Positions 27,119 through 35,328 of a DNA stretch of 64,000 bases are shown piece by piece. Position numbers and translations under genes: made by a program. The notes beneath the pieces were generated by a model. It searched no databases and had not been told where the DNA came from. It saw only the letters and a program-made list of their open reading frames with translations. Position 1 is the first letter of the stretch, and each line of letters starts with the position of its first letter. This DNA is from Tianweitania sp. UT-5YL-CI-8 (GTDB lineage Bacteria > Pseudomonadota > Alphaproteobacteria > Rhizobiales > Rhizobiaceae): assembly GCF_030010215.1 (NCBI RefSeq), contig NZ_JASCRR010000005.1, forward strand, positions 62,001 to 126,000, written 5' to 3'.

Positions 27119-28546
27119 TCAGTTCACCGGCCCGCGGAAATGCAGTTCGTCGTCATCATCGGTCCGTGGGGCCGCAGGCTGAACACCGGTCGATTTGTTG
27201 ACCATCACGGTCACGCCCCAGAGCACGACGCCAATGGCCAGAAGCACACCGGCAATGCTGTACTGCACGGGGTCACGGCCAGTCCAAGGGCCGGTCAGGA
27301 ACGCGCAGCAGATGGCACCCACGACAGGCAGGATGGTCGGCGCACGGAAATGATCGTGATCGACCTTGTCCTTACGCAGCACCAGCACCGCGATATTGAC
27401 GATGGTGAACACAGCCAGAAGCAGCAGCGCCGTGGTGCCCCCGAGCGCCGGCACCTCGCCCACGAAGGTGATCAGGCCGAAGGCGAGCAGCGTGGTGAAG
27501 CCAATGGCGATGTAGGGTGTGCGGCGTGTGACATGGACCTTGCCCAACAGAGGCGGCAGCACATGCTCGCGGCTCATGCCATAGACCAGGCGGCTCGCCA
27601 TCAGCATGTTGATCAAGGCGCTGTTGGCGACCGCAAACATGGTGATGAAGGCAAAGATACCTATCGGGAAATTCGGCGCGCCTGCCTGCACCACCTTGAG
27701 CAACGGCGTCTCGCCTTCGCCCAGATCTTCCGGCGACACCAGAGTGATCGCCGAAACGGACACCAGCACATAGATGACGCCGGTGATGAGCAGGCCGGCG
27801 AGAAGCACTTTCGGGAAAATCTTCGAAGGGTTCTTGCACTCTTCCGCCATGTTGACGGAATCCTCGAACCCGACCATGGCAAAGAAGGCGAGCGTGGTCG
27901 CCGCGATGACCGACCAGAAAGCACCACGGTCCGCCGAGGCCGAGAACTGCGTGACGCGCGAAACATCGCCCTGTCCTGCGCCGATGGCCCATAAGCCGAT
28001 GACGATGATGATCAGAAGGCCGGTCAGCTCCACCATGGTCAGCACGACATTGGCCTTCACGCTTTCGCCGACGCCCCGGAAGTTGACGATGGCGACGACT
28101 GCCATGAAGGCGAGACCGATCAGCGTGATGCCGATACCGGCTTCAAGGTTCCAGCCGAAGGCATTCGAAAGATTGGCTGCGAAGGCGCGCGAAGCCGTCG
28201 ATGCCGATGTGATGCCCGAACTCATCACCGCAAAGGCGACGATGAAGGTGATGAAATGGATGCCGAAAGCCTTGTGCGTGTAGAGCGCGGCGCCCGCTGC
28301 GCGCGGATATTTCGTCACCAGTTCGAGATAGCTGAAGGCCGTGATCAAAGCGACGGCGAAGGCCACCAGAAAGGGCAGCCAGACCACGCCGCCGACCTGC
28401 TTGGCGACTTGGCCGGTCAGCGCATAGATGCCGGTGCCGAGAATATCGCCGACGATGAAAAGCAGTAGCAGCCACGGTCCCATGACCCTGTGCAGGCTGG
28501 GTTCGATGGCAGGCGTGGAGATTTGGGAAGCGGTTGTATCGGCCAT
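27119..28546 (-). CDS. APC-superfamily amino acid permease
   Basis: A 475-residue inner-membrane protein with about 12 hydrophobic helices. The first helix carries the APC signature GDILGTGIYALTGQV, and GFEDSVNMAEECKNPSKIFP lies in the loop before helix 7, as in amino acid/polyamine antiporters of the YhdG/CAT type. It probably imports an amino acid by proton symport; the substrate cannot be read. It stands alone. Confidence 0.87.
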   Translation of the reverse strand: MADTTASQISTPAIEPSLHRVMGPWLLLLFIVGDILGTGIYALTGQVAKQVGGVVWLPFLVAFAVALITAFSYLELVTKYPRAAGAALYTHKAFGIHFITFIVAFAVMSSGITSASTASRAFAANLSNAFGWNLEAGIGITLIGLAFMAVVAIVNFRGVGESVKANVVLTMVELTGLLIIIVIGLWAIGAGQGDVSRVTQFSASADRGAFWSVIAATTLAFFAMVGFEDSVNMAEECKNPSKIFPKVLLAGLLITGVIYVLVSVSAITLVSPEDLGEGETPLLKVVQAGAPNFPIGIFAFITMFAVANSALINMLMASRLVYGMSREHVLPPLLGKVHVTRRTPYIAIGFTTLLAFGLITFVGEVPALGGTTALLLLAVFTIVNIAVLVLRKDKVDHDHFRAPTILPVVGAICCAFLTGPWTGRDPVQYSIAGVLLAIGVVLWGVTVMVNKSTGVQPAAPRTDDDDELHFRGPVN

Positions 28547-28620
28547 TCAGATGTCCCCTCTGGAAAGCAGCAGGAATCAACGCACATTCCAATAGATTGG
28601 GTGCTGTATGAGACGGGGTG

Positions 28621-29292
28621 TCAACCCGCAAACGCATCCATATGAAAACGTTGAACCTCCGTGGGATAGCGGAATTCCGTTCCTTGAGGGCACGCGTTGC
28701 GATCGAGGCAACCCTGCTCCCGGCAAATCAGGCCCGCAGGGCTGCGGACATGAGAGAGGCAATCCGCATAAGCGAACCCTTCGCCCGCATGGGCTGCGAC
28801 CGGGCAGTGTTTCTTGCAAGGTTTTGAGGCACATAGATCGCACCGGTGATTCAAAGTGCGAGACATCTGAATCGGAACCTCAACGTCGAACAGCAGCGCA
28901 CCACGATAGGCATGCCAGACGCCATAGTCCGGATGCATCAGGATGCCGAGTGGCGACGCGCGCAGCCCTTCCGCGCGCATCGCCCATTGCTGGAACGGCA
29001 GAAAGGGCTTGTCGGCGGGCGACACCGCGCGGGCGCCAACCTGTTCGGCGATATCGCCGATGACCTGCCTGCACCATGTATCGAGCGGATTTTGGATGGG
29101 CGCGGGCTGCTCGCTCAACCAGCGTCGGAAATGCGGCCAATACGCTGCGCCGGCATTACCGACAAGCAGGACCGACCGCGCGGGATGCCCCGACAGGCCG
29201 TGCGGCGTATTATCGGACGCCGAGAAGCTGAACCCGCCTCTGAGAGACAGCCCAACCTTTGCAAAGGCCGAGTTGAGCTGCTCGGATATCAT
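28621..29292 (-). CDS. 4Fe-4S ferredoxin-like protein
   Basis: A 223-residue soluble protein with one clear cluster-binding set, CDLCASKPCKKHCP, plus extra cysteines in ICREQGCLDRNACPQG. The N-terminal portion (SVLLVGNAGAAYWPHFRRWL) and overall layout recall the C-terminal part of QueG-like iron-sulfur proteins, but the cobalamin-binding domain is not evident. A redox role is likely; the partner is unknown. Confidence 0.7.
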   Translation of the reverse strand: MISEQLNSAFAKVGLSLRGGFSFSASDNTPHGLSGHPARSVLLVGNAGAAYWPHFRRWLSEQPAPIQNPLDTWCRQVIGDIAEQVGARAVSPADKPFLPFQQWAMRAEGLRASPLGILMHPDYGVWHAYRGALLFDVEVPIQMSRTLNHRCDLCASKPCKKHCPVAAHAGEGFAYADCLSHVRSPAGLICREQGCLDRNACPQGTEFRYPTEVQRFHMDAFAG

Positions 29293-29327
29293 CGCTCAAA
29301 CACCGCACCACCCGTGACGATGCGCAT

Positions 29328-29609
29328 CTATGCTGCTTGCGCGATGTCGAGCGTGACTTTGAGACCTGCCCGAGAGGCAAGCTGCACCAGCGAGTCGAGG
29401 CTGAAATTGACGATCTTTCCCTTGAGCAGATCGTTGAGCCGCGGCTGGGTAATTCCAAGTCGCCGCGCAGCCTCTACTTGGCTGATATCCCAGCCCCTGA
29501 CCTGCTGCTCGATCGCAATCAGCAGACCCGAACGTATGGACATGTTGGCCGCCTCCGCCGGCGTATTTTCCAGCGCTTCCCAGATATCCTCGAAAACCTC
29601 ACGCTCCAT
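29328..29609 (-). CDS. HigA-like XRE-family antitoxin
   Basis: A 93-residue DNA-binding protein with an XRE helix-turn-helix: ISQVEAARRLGITQPRLNDLLKGKI. It follows the toxin gene on the same strand with an 8-bp gap, the toxin-first order of HigBA systems. It should neutralise the toxin and repress the operon. It appears intact even though the toxin reading frame looks damaged. Confidence 0.82.
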   Translation of the reverse strand: MEREVFEDIWEALENTPAEAANMSIRSGLLIAIEQQVRGWDISQVEAARRLGITQPRLNDLLKGKIVNFSLDSLVQLASRAGLKVTLDIAQAA

Positions 29610-29617
29610 GATCGTCC

Positions 29618-29896
29618 TCAGATCTGCTTGCGCCGCAGAACAGCCAAGTCGATATCGCGCTTTGCGGTCTTTTGCGTTTTCTTCTGGAACGCATGCAGGA
29701 CATAGACCGCGTCTCCGACATTTGCGACATAGATCATTCGGAATGCCCCTATCTCATCCCTGATACGGATTTCCCGGACACCAGTTCCTATCGACGCCAT
29801 CGGCTTCCAGTCGCTCGGCTCAAGTCCCAATTGCACCTTATGCAGCTGGACACCGGCTTCCTTTTGAGCCGATGCTGGAAACCGCCTCAGTTGCAC
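29618..29896 (-). CDS. HigB/Gp49-like toxin, probably frameshifted at its N-terminus
   Basis: The frame from GTG at 29896 gives 92 residues with the Gp49 core EAGVQLHKVQLGLEPSDWKPM, VREIRIRDEIGAFRMIYVA and LHAFQKKTQKTAKRDID. The family normally begins about 15 residues earlier with I-x-F-x-GDSL-x-x-L. That segment is present, split between two frames: a GTG at 29937 encodes SVRKRIEFW, and one missing G in the GGG run at 29907-29909 separates it from GDSLVQLRRFP. Restoring one base yields a normal toxin. Translation from GTG 29896 (GGGAG eight bases upstream) would make a truncated protein. Confidence 0.7.
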   Translation of the reverse strand: MQLRRFPASAQKEAGVQLHKVQLGLEPSDWKPMASIGTGVREIRIRDEIGAFRMIYVANVGDAVYVLHAFQKKTQKTAKRDIDLAVLRRKQI

Positions 29897-30072
29897 GAGC
29901 GAATCTCCCAGAACTCAATCCGCTTGCGCACAGACACAGCAGCAACTTATATCAGAACCAGTATAATGGGTAAATAAAACAATCACCCCTTCTCCGGCCC
30001 CCGTATTGCGGTGCGCCAGACTTCCTTGTGAATGATATTGGCCACTTTAGCCCGGCCTGAATCGGGCTCGCT

Positions 30073-31638
30073 TCACGTGAAGGCGTCGGGCATCGAGTTT
30101 TTTTTCTGCGCCACGAAATCCAACAGCGCCTCGTCGATCGCCGGATCGAGATACGGTGCCTCGTAGGTTTCGAGCCAGCGGCGCGCCATGTCGTTGGCGC
30201 GTGCTTCGGCGCGCTTCTCGCCCTCGGCCAGCCATTGCTCGTAGGAATTGTTGTCGGCGATTGCCGAGCGGTAGAAGGCGGTCTGGAAATTGGCCTGAGT
30301 GTGGCTGCAGCCGAGATAGTGGCTGCCGGGTCCGACTTCGCGGATCGCATCCATGGCCTGGCCGTTTTCCGACAGGTCGACGCCTTCAGCGAACTTCTGC
30401 TGCATGCCGAGCTGGTCGATATCCATCATGAATTTCTCGTAGCAGGAGGCGAGACCGCCTTCGAGCCAGCCGGCCGCGTGCAGCACGAAATTGGTGCCCG
30501 CCAGCACCGTCGAATTGAGCGTGTTCGCACTTTCATAGGCCGCCTGGGCATCCGGCACTTTGGAGGCGCAGAGCGAACCGCCGGTGCGGAACGGCAGACC
30601 GAGCCGGCGCGCCAGTTGGGCAGCGCCATAGGATACCAGCGACGGCTCCGGCGTGCCGAAGGTCGGCGCGCCAGACTGCATCGAGATGGAGGATGCGAAG
30701 GTGCCGAACAGCACCGGCGCGCCGGGCCGGATGAGCTGGGTGAGTGCGGCACCCGCCAGAACCTCGGCCAGAACCTGCGTCAGCGTGCCGGCAACCGTCA
30801 CCGGGCTCATCGCGCCGGCCAGGATGAAAGGGGTGACGATGCAAGCCTGGTTGTTGCGGGCATAGACCTTGAGCGCGCCAAGCATGGTGCCGTCGAAAAC
30901 CATCGGCGAGTTGGCGTTGATCAGGCTGGTCAACACCGTGTTCTGATCGACGAACTCGTCGCCGAACAGGATCTTGCACATCGCCACCGTGTCTTCGGCG
31001 CGTTCTAGTGCTGTGACCGACCCCATGAAGGGTTTGTCGGAATATTTGATGTGGCTGTAGATCATGTCGAGGTGACGTTTGTTCACCGGCACGTCGACCG
31101 GTTCGCATACCGTGCCGCCGGAATGGTGAATCGACGGCGCCATATAGGACAGCTTCACGAAATTGCGGAAATCCTCGATGGTGGCATAGCGCCTGACGCC
31201 GTCGAGATCGCGCACGAAGGGCGGACCGTAGACCGGTGCGAACACGGTTGCGTTGCCGCCGATCTGTACCGAACGTTCGGGATTGCGGGCATGCTGGGTG
31301 TAGATCGAGGGCGCGGTCTTCAACAATTCGCGGCAAAGGCCCTTGGGAAAATGCACCCGCTCCCCCTTGACGTCCGCGCCGGCTTCCTTCCACAGGGCCA
31401 GCGCTTCTTCGTCCTCGCGGAACTCGATACCGATCTCTTCCAGAACCGTGTCGGCGTTCTTCTCGATCAGCGCCAGGCCCTCTTCGTTGAGGACCTCATA
31501 GACGTTGATCGCGCGCTTGATGTAGGTCAGCTGTGTGCCAGGACCGCCACCTGACCGCGCCGCGCGCCGGGCGTTCGCTCCGCCGCGCTCGCCCCGGCCC
31601 CGCCTGCCGCCCGAGGGTTCCTGTCCGCTGTCGTCCAT
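30073..31638 (-). CDS. MttB-superfamily corrinoid methyltransferase (non-pyrrolysine)
   Basis: A 521-residue protein of the trimethylamine-methyltransferase (MttB, COG5598) family. The conserved core includes INVYEVLNEEGLALIE, FRNFVKLSYMAPSIHHSG, GSVTALERAEDTVAMC and GSHYLGCSHTQANFQTAFY. There is no in-frame TAG, so no pyrrolysine. Non-Pyl relatives such as MtgB demethylate quaternary amines (glycine betaine, proline betaine, carnitine), passing the methyl group to a corrinoid protein. The first ~30 residues form an unusual Gly/Arg-rich tail (GGRRGRGERGGANARRAAR). ATG 31638 has AGGGA upstream; the frame continues to 31914 without support. It is divergent from the corrinoid-protein gene. Confidence 0.88.
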   Translation of the reverse strand: MDDSGQEPSGGRRGRGERGGANARRAARSGGGPGTQLTYIKRAINVYEVLNEEGLALIEKNADTVLEEIGIEFREDEEALALWKEAGADVKGERVHFPKGLCRELLKTAPSIYTQHARNPERSVQIGGNATVFAPVYGPPFVRDLDGVRRYATIEDFRNFVKLSYMAPSIHHSGGTVCEPVDVPVNKRHLDMIYSHIKYSDKPFMGSVTALERAEDTVAMCKILFGDEFVDQNTVLTSLINANSPMVFDGTMLGALKVYARNNQACIVTPFILAGAMSPVTVAGTLTQVLAEVLAGAALTQLIRPGAPVLFGTFASSISMQSGAPTFGTPEPSLVSYGAAQLARRLGLPFRTGGSLCASKVPDAQAAYESANTLNSTVLAGTNFVLHAAGWLEGGLASCYEKFMMDIDQLGMQQKFAEGVDLSENGQAMDAIREVGPGSHYLGCSHTQANFQTAFYRSAIADNNSYEQWLAEGEKRAEARANDMARRWLETYEAPYLDPAIDEALLDFVAQKKNSMPDAFT

Positions 31639-31740
31639 GGTCGCACTTCCCTGAAGAATCCGTGTCGGCCGCGCAAGACGGCCCTGTCGTCGGAGAGTAG
31701 CCCAGAGGCTACGCCGAAACGGTTCGCCAGCGCCACCACT

Positions 31741-31815
31741 TGTCGCAAAATCGATAAGCGCAATACTATTGCCCAAGCCGATCTCAGTCGCTTTCCCGCT
31801 GCGGGAGGTCGCAAA
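31741..31815. promoter_or_regulatory. Two TCGCAAA boxes in the mttB-like/corrinoid-protein divergent promoter
   Basis: TGTCGCAAA at 31741-31749 and GGTCGCAAA at 31807-31815 lie in the 256-bp divergent region. The first is 103 bp from the methyltransferase ATG. The same 9-mer occurs upstream of the GbdR-like regulator and the dimethylglycine-dehydrogenase-like gene. TGTCGC is the core recognised by the related AraC-type ArgR of Pseudomonas, so a GbdR-like site is plausible. Confidence 0.5.
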
Positions 31816-31894
31816 TCGGCCATGGAAAATCACTGCGCGCAAGCTACCTATAAAAGCAGTCGCATGCCGCGCGCCGGCCCTGGAGTCCTTGGTA

Positions 31895-32590
31895 ATGTCC
31901 GACGACGAAATCATCCTTTCCGAACTGTCCGACGACGAACTCGTGCAACAGATGCACGACGATCTTTATGACGGGCTCAAGGAGGAGATCGAAGAGGGTA
32001 CCAACATCCTTCTCGAGCGCGGCTGGGTGCCCTACCGGGTCCTGACCGAAGCGCTGGTCGAGGGCATGCGCATCGTCGGCGAGGATTTCCGCGACGGCAT
32101 CCTGTTCGTACCCGAGGTCCTCTTGTCGGCCAACGCAATGAAGGCTGGAATGTTCATCCTGCGCCCGCTTCTGGCCGCCACCGGCGCGCCCAAGCAGGGC
32201 AAGCTGGTCATCGGCACCGTCAAGGGCGACATTCACGATATCGGCAAGAACCTGGTCGGCATGATGATGGAAGGGGCCGGCTTCGACGTCATCGACCTCG
32301 GCATCAACAATCCGGTCGAGAAATATCTTGCAGCCATCGAAGAGCATAAGCCCGACATCGTCGGCATGTCGGCGCTTCTGACCACGACCATGCCCTATAT
32401 GAAGGTCGTCATCGACACCATGAAGGAAAAAGGCATACGCGACGACTTCGTCGTGCTTGTCGGCGGCGCGCCGCTGAACGAGGAATTCGGCCGGGCTGTC
32501 GGCGCCGACGCCTATTGCCGCGATGCCGCCGTCACCGTCGAAACAGCCAAGGATTTCATGAAACGGCGTCACAACAGCCGCAACGCGTAG
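31895..32590 (+). CDS. Corrinoid-binding methyl-carrier protein (MtbC/MtgC-like)
   Basis: A 231-residue two-domain B12 protein. An N-terminal helical cap (residues ~10-95, with GMRIVGEDFRDGILFVPEVL) precedes a Rossmann B12 domain with the base-off motif Asp112-x-His114-x-x-Gly117 (GDIHDIGKNL), SALLTTT and VVLVGGAPLN. It should accept a methyl group from the MttB-like enzyme on cob(I)alamin and hand it to the folate-linked methyltransferase at 35.3 kb. A GGAG nine bases before ATG 31895 fixes the start; the frame upstream to 31769 is promoter. Confidence 0.92.
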   Translation: MSDDEIILSELSDDELVQQMHDDLYDGLKEEIEEGTNILLERGWVPYRVLTEALVEGMRIVGEDFRDGILFVPEVLLSANAMKAGMFILRPLLAATGAPKQGKLVIGTVKGDIHDIGKNLVGMMMEGAGFDVIDLGINNPVEKYLAAIEEHKPDIVGMSALLTTTMPYMKVVIDTMKEKGIRDDFVVLVGGAPLNEEFGRAVGADAYCRDAAVTVETAKDFMKRRHNSRNA

Positions 32591-32613
32591 AAATCGCCTT
32601 TGGCCTCCAGAAA

Positions 32614-32640
32614 CGAAAAGGCCGCTCACGGGGAGCGGCC
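32614..32640 (-). terminator. Terminator of the entericidin-like gene
   Basis: GGCCGCTC (32620-32627) pairs with GAGCGGCC (32633-32640). On the minus strand the stem is followed by TTTT. It also lies about 30 bp past the convergent corrinoid-protein stop and may act on both. Confidence 0.65.
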
Positions 32641-32667
32641 GATATTCATTCTGCAAGAATCTGGAAC

Positions 32668-32823
32668 TTACCGGACAGACCCGGCAACGTTGTTACCTGC
32701 GTTGTCCACCGCCCGCACGGTGTTGGCCGTATCCTGTCCGGCGCCTCGAATGGTGTTTGCGCAAGCCGAAAGGCCGATCGCCGAAACGATGATCACGAGC
32801 GGGGCAAGATGTTTGAGCTTCAT
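32668..32823 (-). CDS. Entericidin-family small lipoprotein
   Basis: A 51-residue ORF with a lipoprotein signal ending in the lipobox LSAC (Cys21) and the entericidin body NTIRGAGQDTANTVRAVDNAG. GGGAG lies upstream of the ATG, and a terminator follows at 32614-32640. Entericidins are tiny outer-membrane lipoproteins of poorly understood, stress-related function. It lies between the corrinoid-protein and DUF1638 genes but on the opposite strand, so it probably is not part of that system. Confidence 0.85.
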   Translation of the reverse strand: MKLKHLAPLVIIVSAIGLSACANTIRGAGQDTANTVRAVDNAGNNVAGSVR

Positions 32824-32887
32824 GGACGATGTCTCCCTCAATCTGTAAAGTCACGAATCCTGAACTCGGACCGCAGCTTCAAGTTCC

Positions 32888-33520
32888 ATGAGAAATCGAA
32901 AAAATGCCACAAAATTCGAACCTCGCCACACTCTGGTGATCGGTTGCGGCATGATCGCGCGCGAAGTGCTGGCGGTTAAGCAGCAGTTCGGTCTCGACCA
33001 TATCGATCTGACCTGTCTTCCGGCCGAGTTTCACTTCTATCCCGACCGCATCGCGCCGGCCATGGACAAAGCCATCAGCGACGCACGGGCGGAGGGTTAC
33101 GAGCATATCGTCGTCGGCTATGCCGATTGCGGCACGGGCGGCTATCTGGATGCGGTCTGCGAAAAGCATGGCGTCGAACGCCTCGCCGGACCGCACTGTT
33201 TCGCGTTCTATCAAGGCACTGACCGCTTCATGGCGTCGGGCGACGCGGATATGCTGGCCTTCTACATGACAGACTTTCTCTGCCGGCAGTTCGACGCCTT
33301 CTTCATCCGCCCCCTCGGGCTCGACCGGCATCCGGAACTGATCAAGGATTATTTCGGCAATTACGAAAAGCTGATCTATCTTGCCCAGACGGACGATCCG
33401 GAACTGGACATTGTTGCGGAGAACGCCGCGAAACTACTAGGTCTTTCCTATGAGAAACGCTCCACCGGCTATGGCGACTTGACGCCGTTTCTCAAACGCG
33501 CGGCCGGTACAAAGCCCTGA
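32888..33520 (+). CDS. DUF1638-family protein
   Basis: A 210-residue soluble protein: TLVIGCGMIAREVLAV at the start, FHFYPDRIAPAMDKAI, HIVVGYADCGTGGYLD, then GPHCFAFYQG. These match DUF1638, a family repeatedly found beside MttB-type methyltransferase and corrinoid genes in anaerobes and alphaproteobacteria. Conserved Cys/His/Asp residues (GCG, ADCGTGG, GPHC) suggest metal or thiol chemistry. A role in methyl transfer, corrinoid handling or product processing is inferred from neighbourhood only. The start could be slightly further downstream (RHTLVIGCG). Confidence 0.8.
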   Translation: MRNRKNATKFEPRHTLVIGCGMIAREVLAVKQQFGLDHIDLTCLPAEFHFYPDRIAPAMDKAISDARAEGYEHIVVGYADCGTGGYLDAVCEKHGVERLAGPHCFAFYQGTDRFMASGDADMLAFYMTDFLCRQFDAFFIRPLGLDRHPELIKDYFGNYEKLIYLAQTDDPELDIVAENAAKLLGLSYEKRSTGYGDLTPFLKRAAGTKP

Positions 33521-33565
33521 AACAGCCTGCTTTGGCGGTTTGAGTGTCGACACAAGGAGATTTCC

Positions 33566-34138
33566 ATGCGCATGCCCGTTCTCGCTACCCTTGCTCTTGC
33601 CCTGACTTTCGGTGCGGCTCACGCCGACGGAGAGGTTCAGAAGCTGATGACCCCGGCGGATAAGCAGCGCCTGGAAACATACGATGCCACGCGCAAGGAA
33701 GCCGTGACCGAAGCCGAAAAGGGCGATGCCGCCGATGTCGCGACGCTGAAAGACATTCTGGCGAAACCGAGCCAGTCGTTTCAAGGCTTCGACATGGTGG
33801 GCGCCTGGCAGTGCCGCACCATCAAGGCTGGCGGTCTGGGCGAACTGGTCGTCTATGGCTGGTTCAAGTGCCGCGTCACCGACGACGGCTCGGGCTGGGC
33901 GCTGGAAAAACTCACCGGCTCGCAGCGCACCAAGGGCCGGTTCTTCGACGACGGCGACAAGCGTCTGATCTATCTCGGCTCCTTCTTCGTCGCCGGCGAT
34001 GCGGTCAAGCCTTACGCCTCGGGTCCGGAGACCGACCAGGTCGGTTATGCCTTCCGCACCGGGACGCAGGAATGGCGCATCGAACTGCCCTCGCCGCACT
34101 ACGGATCCAAGCTCGACATCCTCGAATTCCGACGCTGA
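33566..34138 (+). CDS. Exported DUF4893-family protein
   Basis: A 190-residue protein with a signal peptide (residues 1-20, ...FGAAHA) and a DUF4893 domain: MTPADKQRLETYDATRKEA, FDMVGAWQCRTIKAGG, WFKCRVTDDGSGWALEKLTGSQRTKG and VGYAFRTG. Two cysteines (AWQCR, WFKCR) could form a periplasmic disulfide. It is probably periplasmic with unknown function. AAGGAG precedes the ATG. It interrupts the corrinoid cluster and may be unrelated to it. Confidence 0.78.
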   Translation: MRMPVLATLALALTFGAAHADGEVQKLMTPADKQRLETYDATRKEAVTEAEKGDAADVATLKDILAKPSQSFQGFDMVGAWQCRTIKAGGLGELVVYGWFKCRVTDDGSGWALEKLTGSQRTKGRFFDDGDKRLIYLGSFFVAGDAVKPYASGPETDQVGYAFRTGTQEWRIELPSPHYGSKLDILEFRR

Positions 34139-34246
34139 CCTTGCAATCGGACAGCACAAGCCGCACATCTTGTGCCTGACACACCACCGAAATCTTCCGA
34201 CATTAATGAGAAGATGAAAAACGAAAAGCGGGATGAACAGCAAGGC

Positions 34247-34888
34247 ATGACTGACTTCAGCGCCGACGACACCGTCTGTGGAGACTATCGCCGCAGGCAT
34301 CGGCTTTCGCAGATGTTTTCTGACATGGCGGAGCGTGCCGAGGGCGCAGTGACGCTCGGCCATATCCGCGACATGATGGGGCATCGTGCCTTCGCACCCT
34401 TGCTGACGCTGTTTGCCGCCTTCAACCTGATGCCGCTGCCGCCGGGCACCTCGATCATCCTCGGCATTCCGCTGCTGATCGTCTCGGCGCAGATGGCGTT
34501 CGGCACCCGGAAGCCGTGGCTGCCGAATTTCATCGCCCGCCGCTCGATCTCCGCCGAACAGTTCCGCACCGTGACCGACTGGATCGTGCCGCGCCTGATG
34601 CGCGTCGAACGCATGGTCAAGCCGCGCTACTGGCCATTCTGGCGACGACGGGGCGAACGCATCGTCGGCATCGCAGCCCTGATCCTGGCCACCTGCATCA
34701 CCTTGCCTATCCCGCTTGGCAACTGGCTGCCGGCCTTTGCCACCGCCCTGCTCGGCCTGTCGCTGACCCAGCGTGACGGCATCCTGTTTGCGCTCGGCAC
34801 CGTTGTTGCCATCGTCTCGCTCGGCATCATCGCCGGTATCATCGGCACAGCAGGTGCCGCCGCCCAGGTCGTCATGGGCTGGCTCTAA
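34247..34888 (+). CDS. ExoD-like membrane protein
   Basis: About 213 residues with four to five hydrophobic segments, matching the ExoD (exopolysaccharide synthesis D) family: LGHIRDMMGHRAFAPLLTLFAAFNLMPLPPGTSIILGIPLLIVSAQMAFG is the conserved core. Rhizobium exoD affects exopolysaccharide production and alkaline tolerance; the mechanism is unknown. Three in-frame starts exist (34172, 34214, 34247); MTDFSADD is chosen tentatively. There is no link to the corrinoid genes other than position. Confidence 0.72.
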   Translation: MTDFSADDTVCGDYRRRHRLSQMFSDMAERAEGAVTLGHIRDMMGHRAFAPLLTLFAAFNLMPLPPGTSIILGIPLLIVSAQMAFGTRKPWLPNFIARRSISAEQFRTVTDWIVPRLMRVERMVKPRYWPFWRRRGERIVGIAALILATCITLPIPLGNWLPAFATALLGLSLTQRDGILFALGTVVAIVSLGIIAGIIGTAGAAAQVVMGWL

Positions 34889-35013
34889 GAAGCGACGTCC
34901 TCCGCTATTTCACGCGCGTCGTTTTTGAAGGCGCGCGCGTCGTCTGGTAACAAGCGGGCGCATCAGCGCTGGGGCAATGCTCGCTGCAGGACGAACTCAC
35001 AAAGCGCAGGCAT

Positions 35014-35328
35014 ATGGCGGATCTTGTTGTCGTTTACTGGCGTGACATACCCGCCCAAATCATCGTCAAGAAAGGCCGGCAGTCTGCCAAGCGCGAACTG
35101 CCGCTGCGCTTCACCGAGGCCATAGACATGGCTGCGATGCGCAGCGGTGCGGCCGAAACCGACGCCTATCTGGCGGAGTGGCGCAGGGCAGCAGCCGTTG
35201 CCGTCGGCGACGACCTTGAGGCCGAGGCCGACAAGGCTTTTGCCGAGATCGACAATGCATATTCGCGGGAACGGCTTGCCGAACTCGCCAAATCTGGCGG
35301 CAAAGCCGGCAACGGAGAGCAAGCATGA
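35014..35328 (+). CDS. Virulence_fact-domain small protein, coupled to the methyl-H4folate methyltransferase
   Basis: A 104-residue protein with the short Virulence_fact domain: MADLVVVYWRDIPAQIIVKKGR...LPLRFTEAIDMAAMR. The family name reflects early Brucella work and says nothing about activity. Its stop overlaps the ATG of the methyltransferase gene (ATGA), so the two are translated together. Consistent coupling would make it a subunit, chaperone or adaptor of the corrinoid system; that is inference. Confidence 0.72.
   Translation: MADLVVVYWRDIPAQIIVKKGRQSAKRELPLRFTEAIDMAAMRSGAAETDAYLAEWRRAAAVAVGDDLEAEADKAFAEIDNAYSRERLAELAKSGGKAGNGEQA

Noticed and set aside
29721-29729. TGTCGCAAA on the minus strand inside the toxin gene
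   Set aside because: It is within coding sequence and not near a betaine gene; treated as a chance match and kept as the background for the motif claim.
30073-31638. Pyrrolysine-type MttB
   Set aside because: The frame has no internal TAG and no pyl genes are in the window, so it is the non-pyrrolysine branch.
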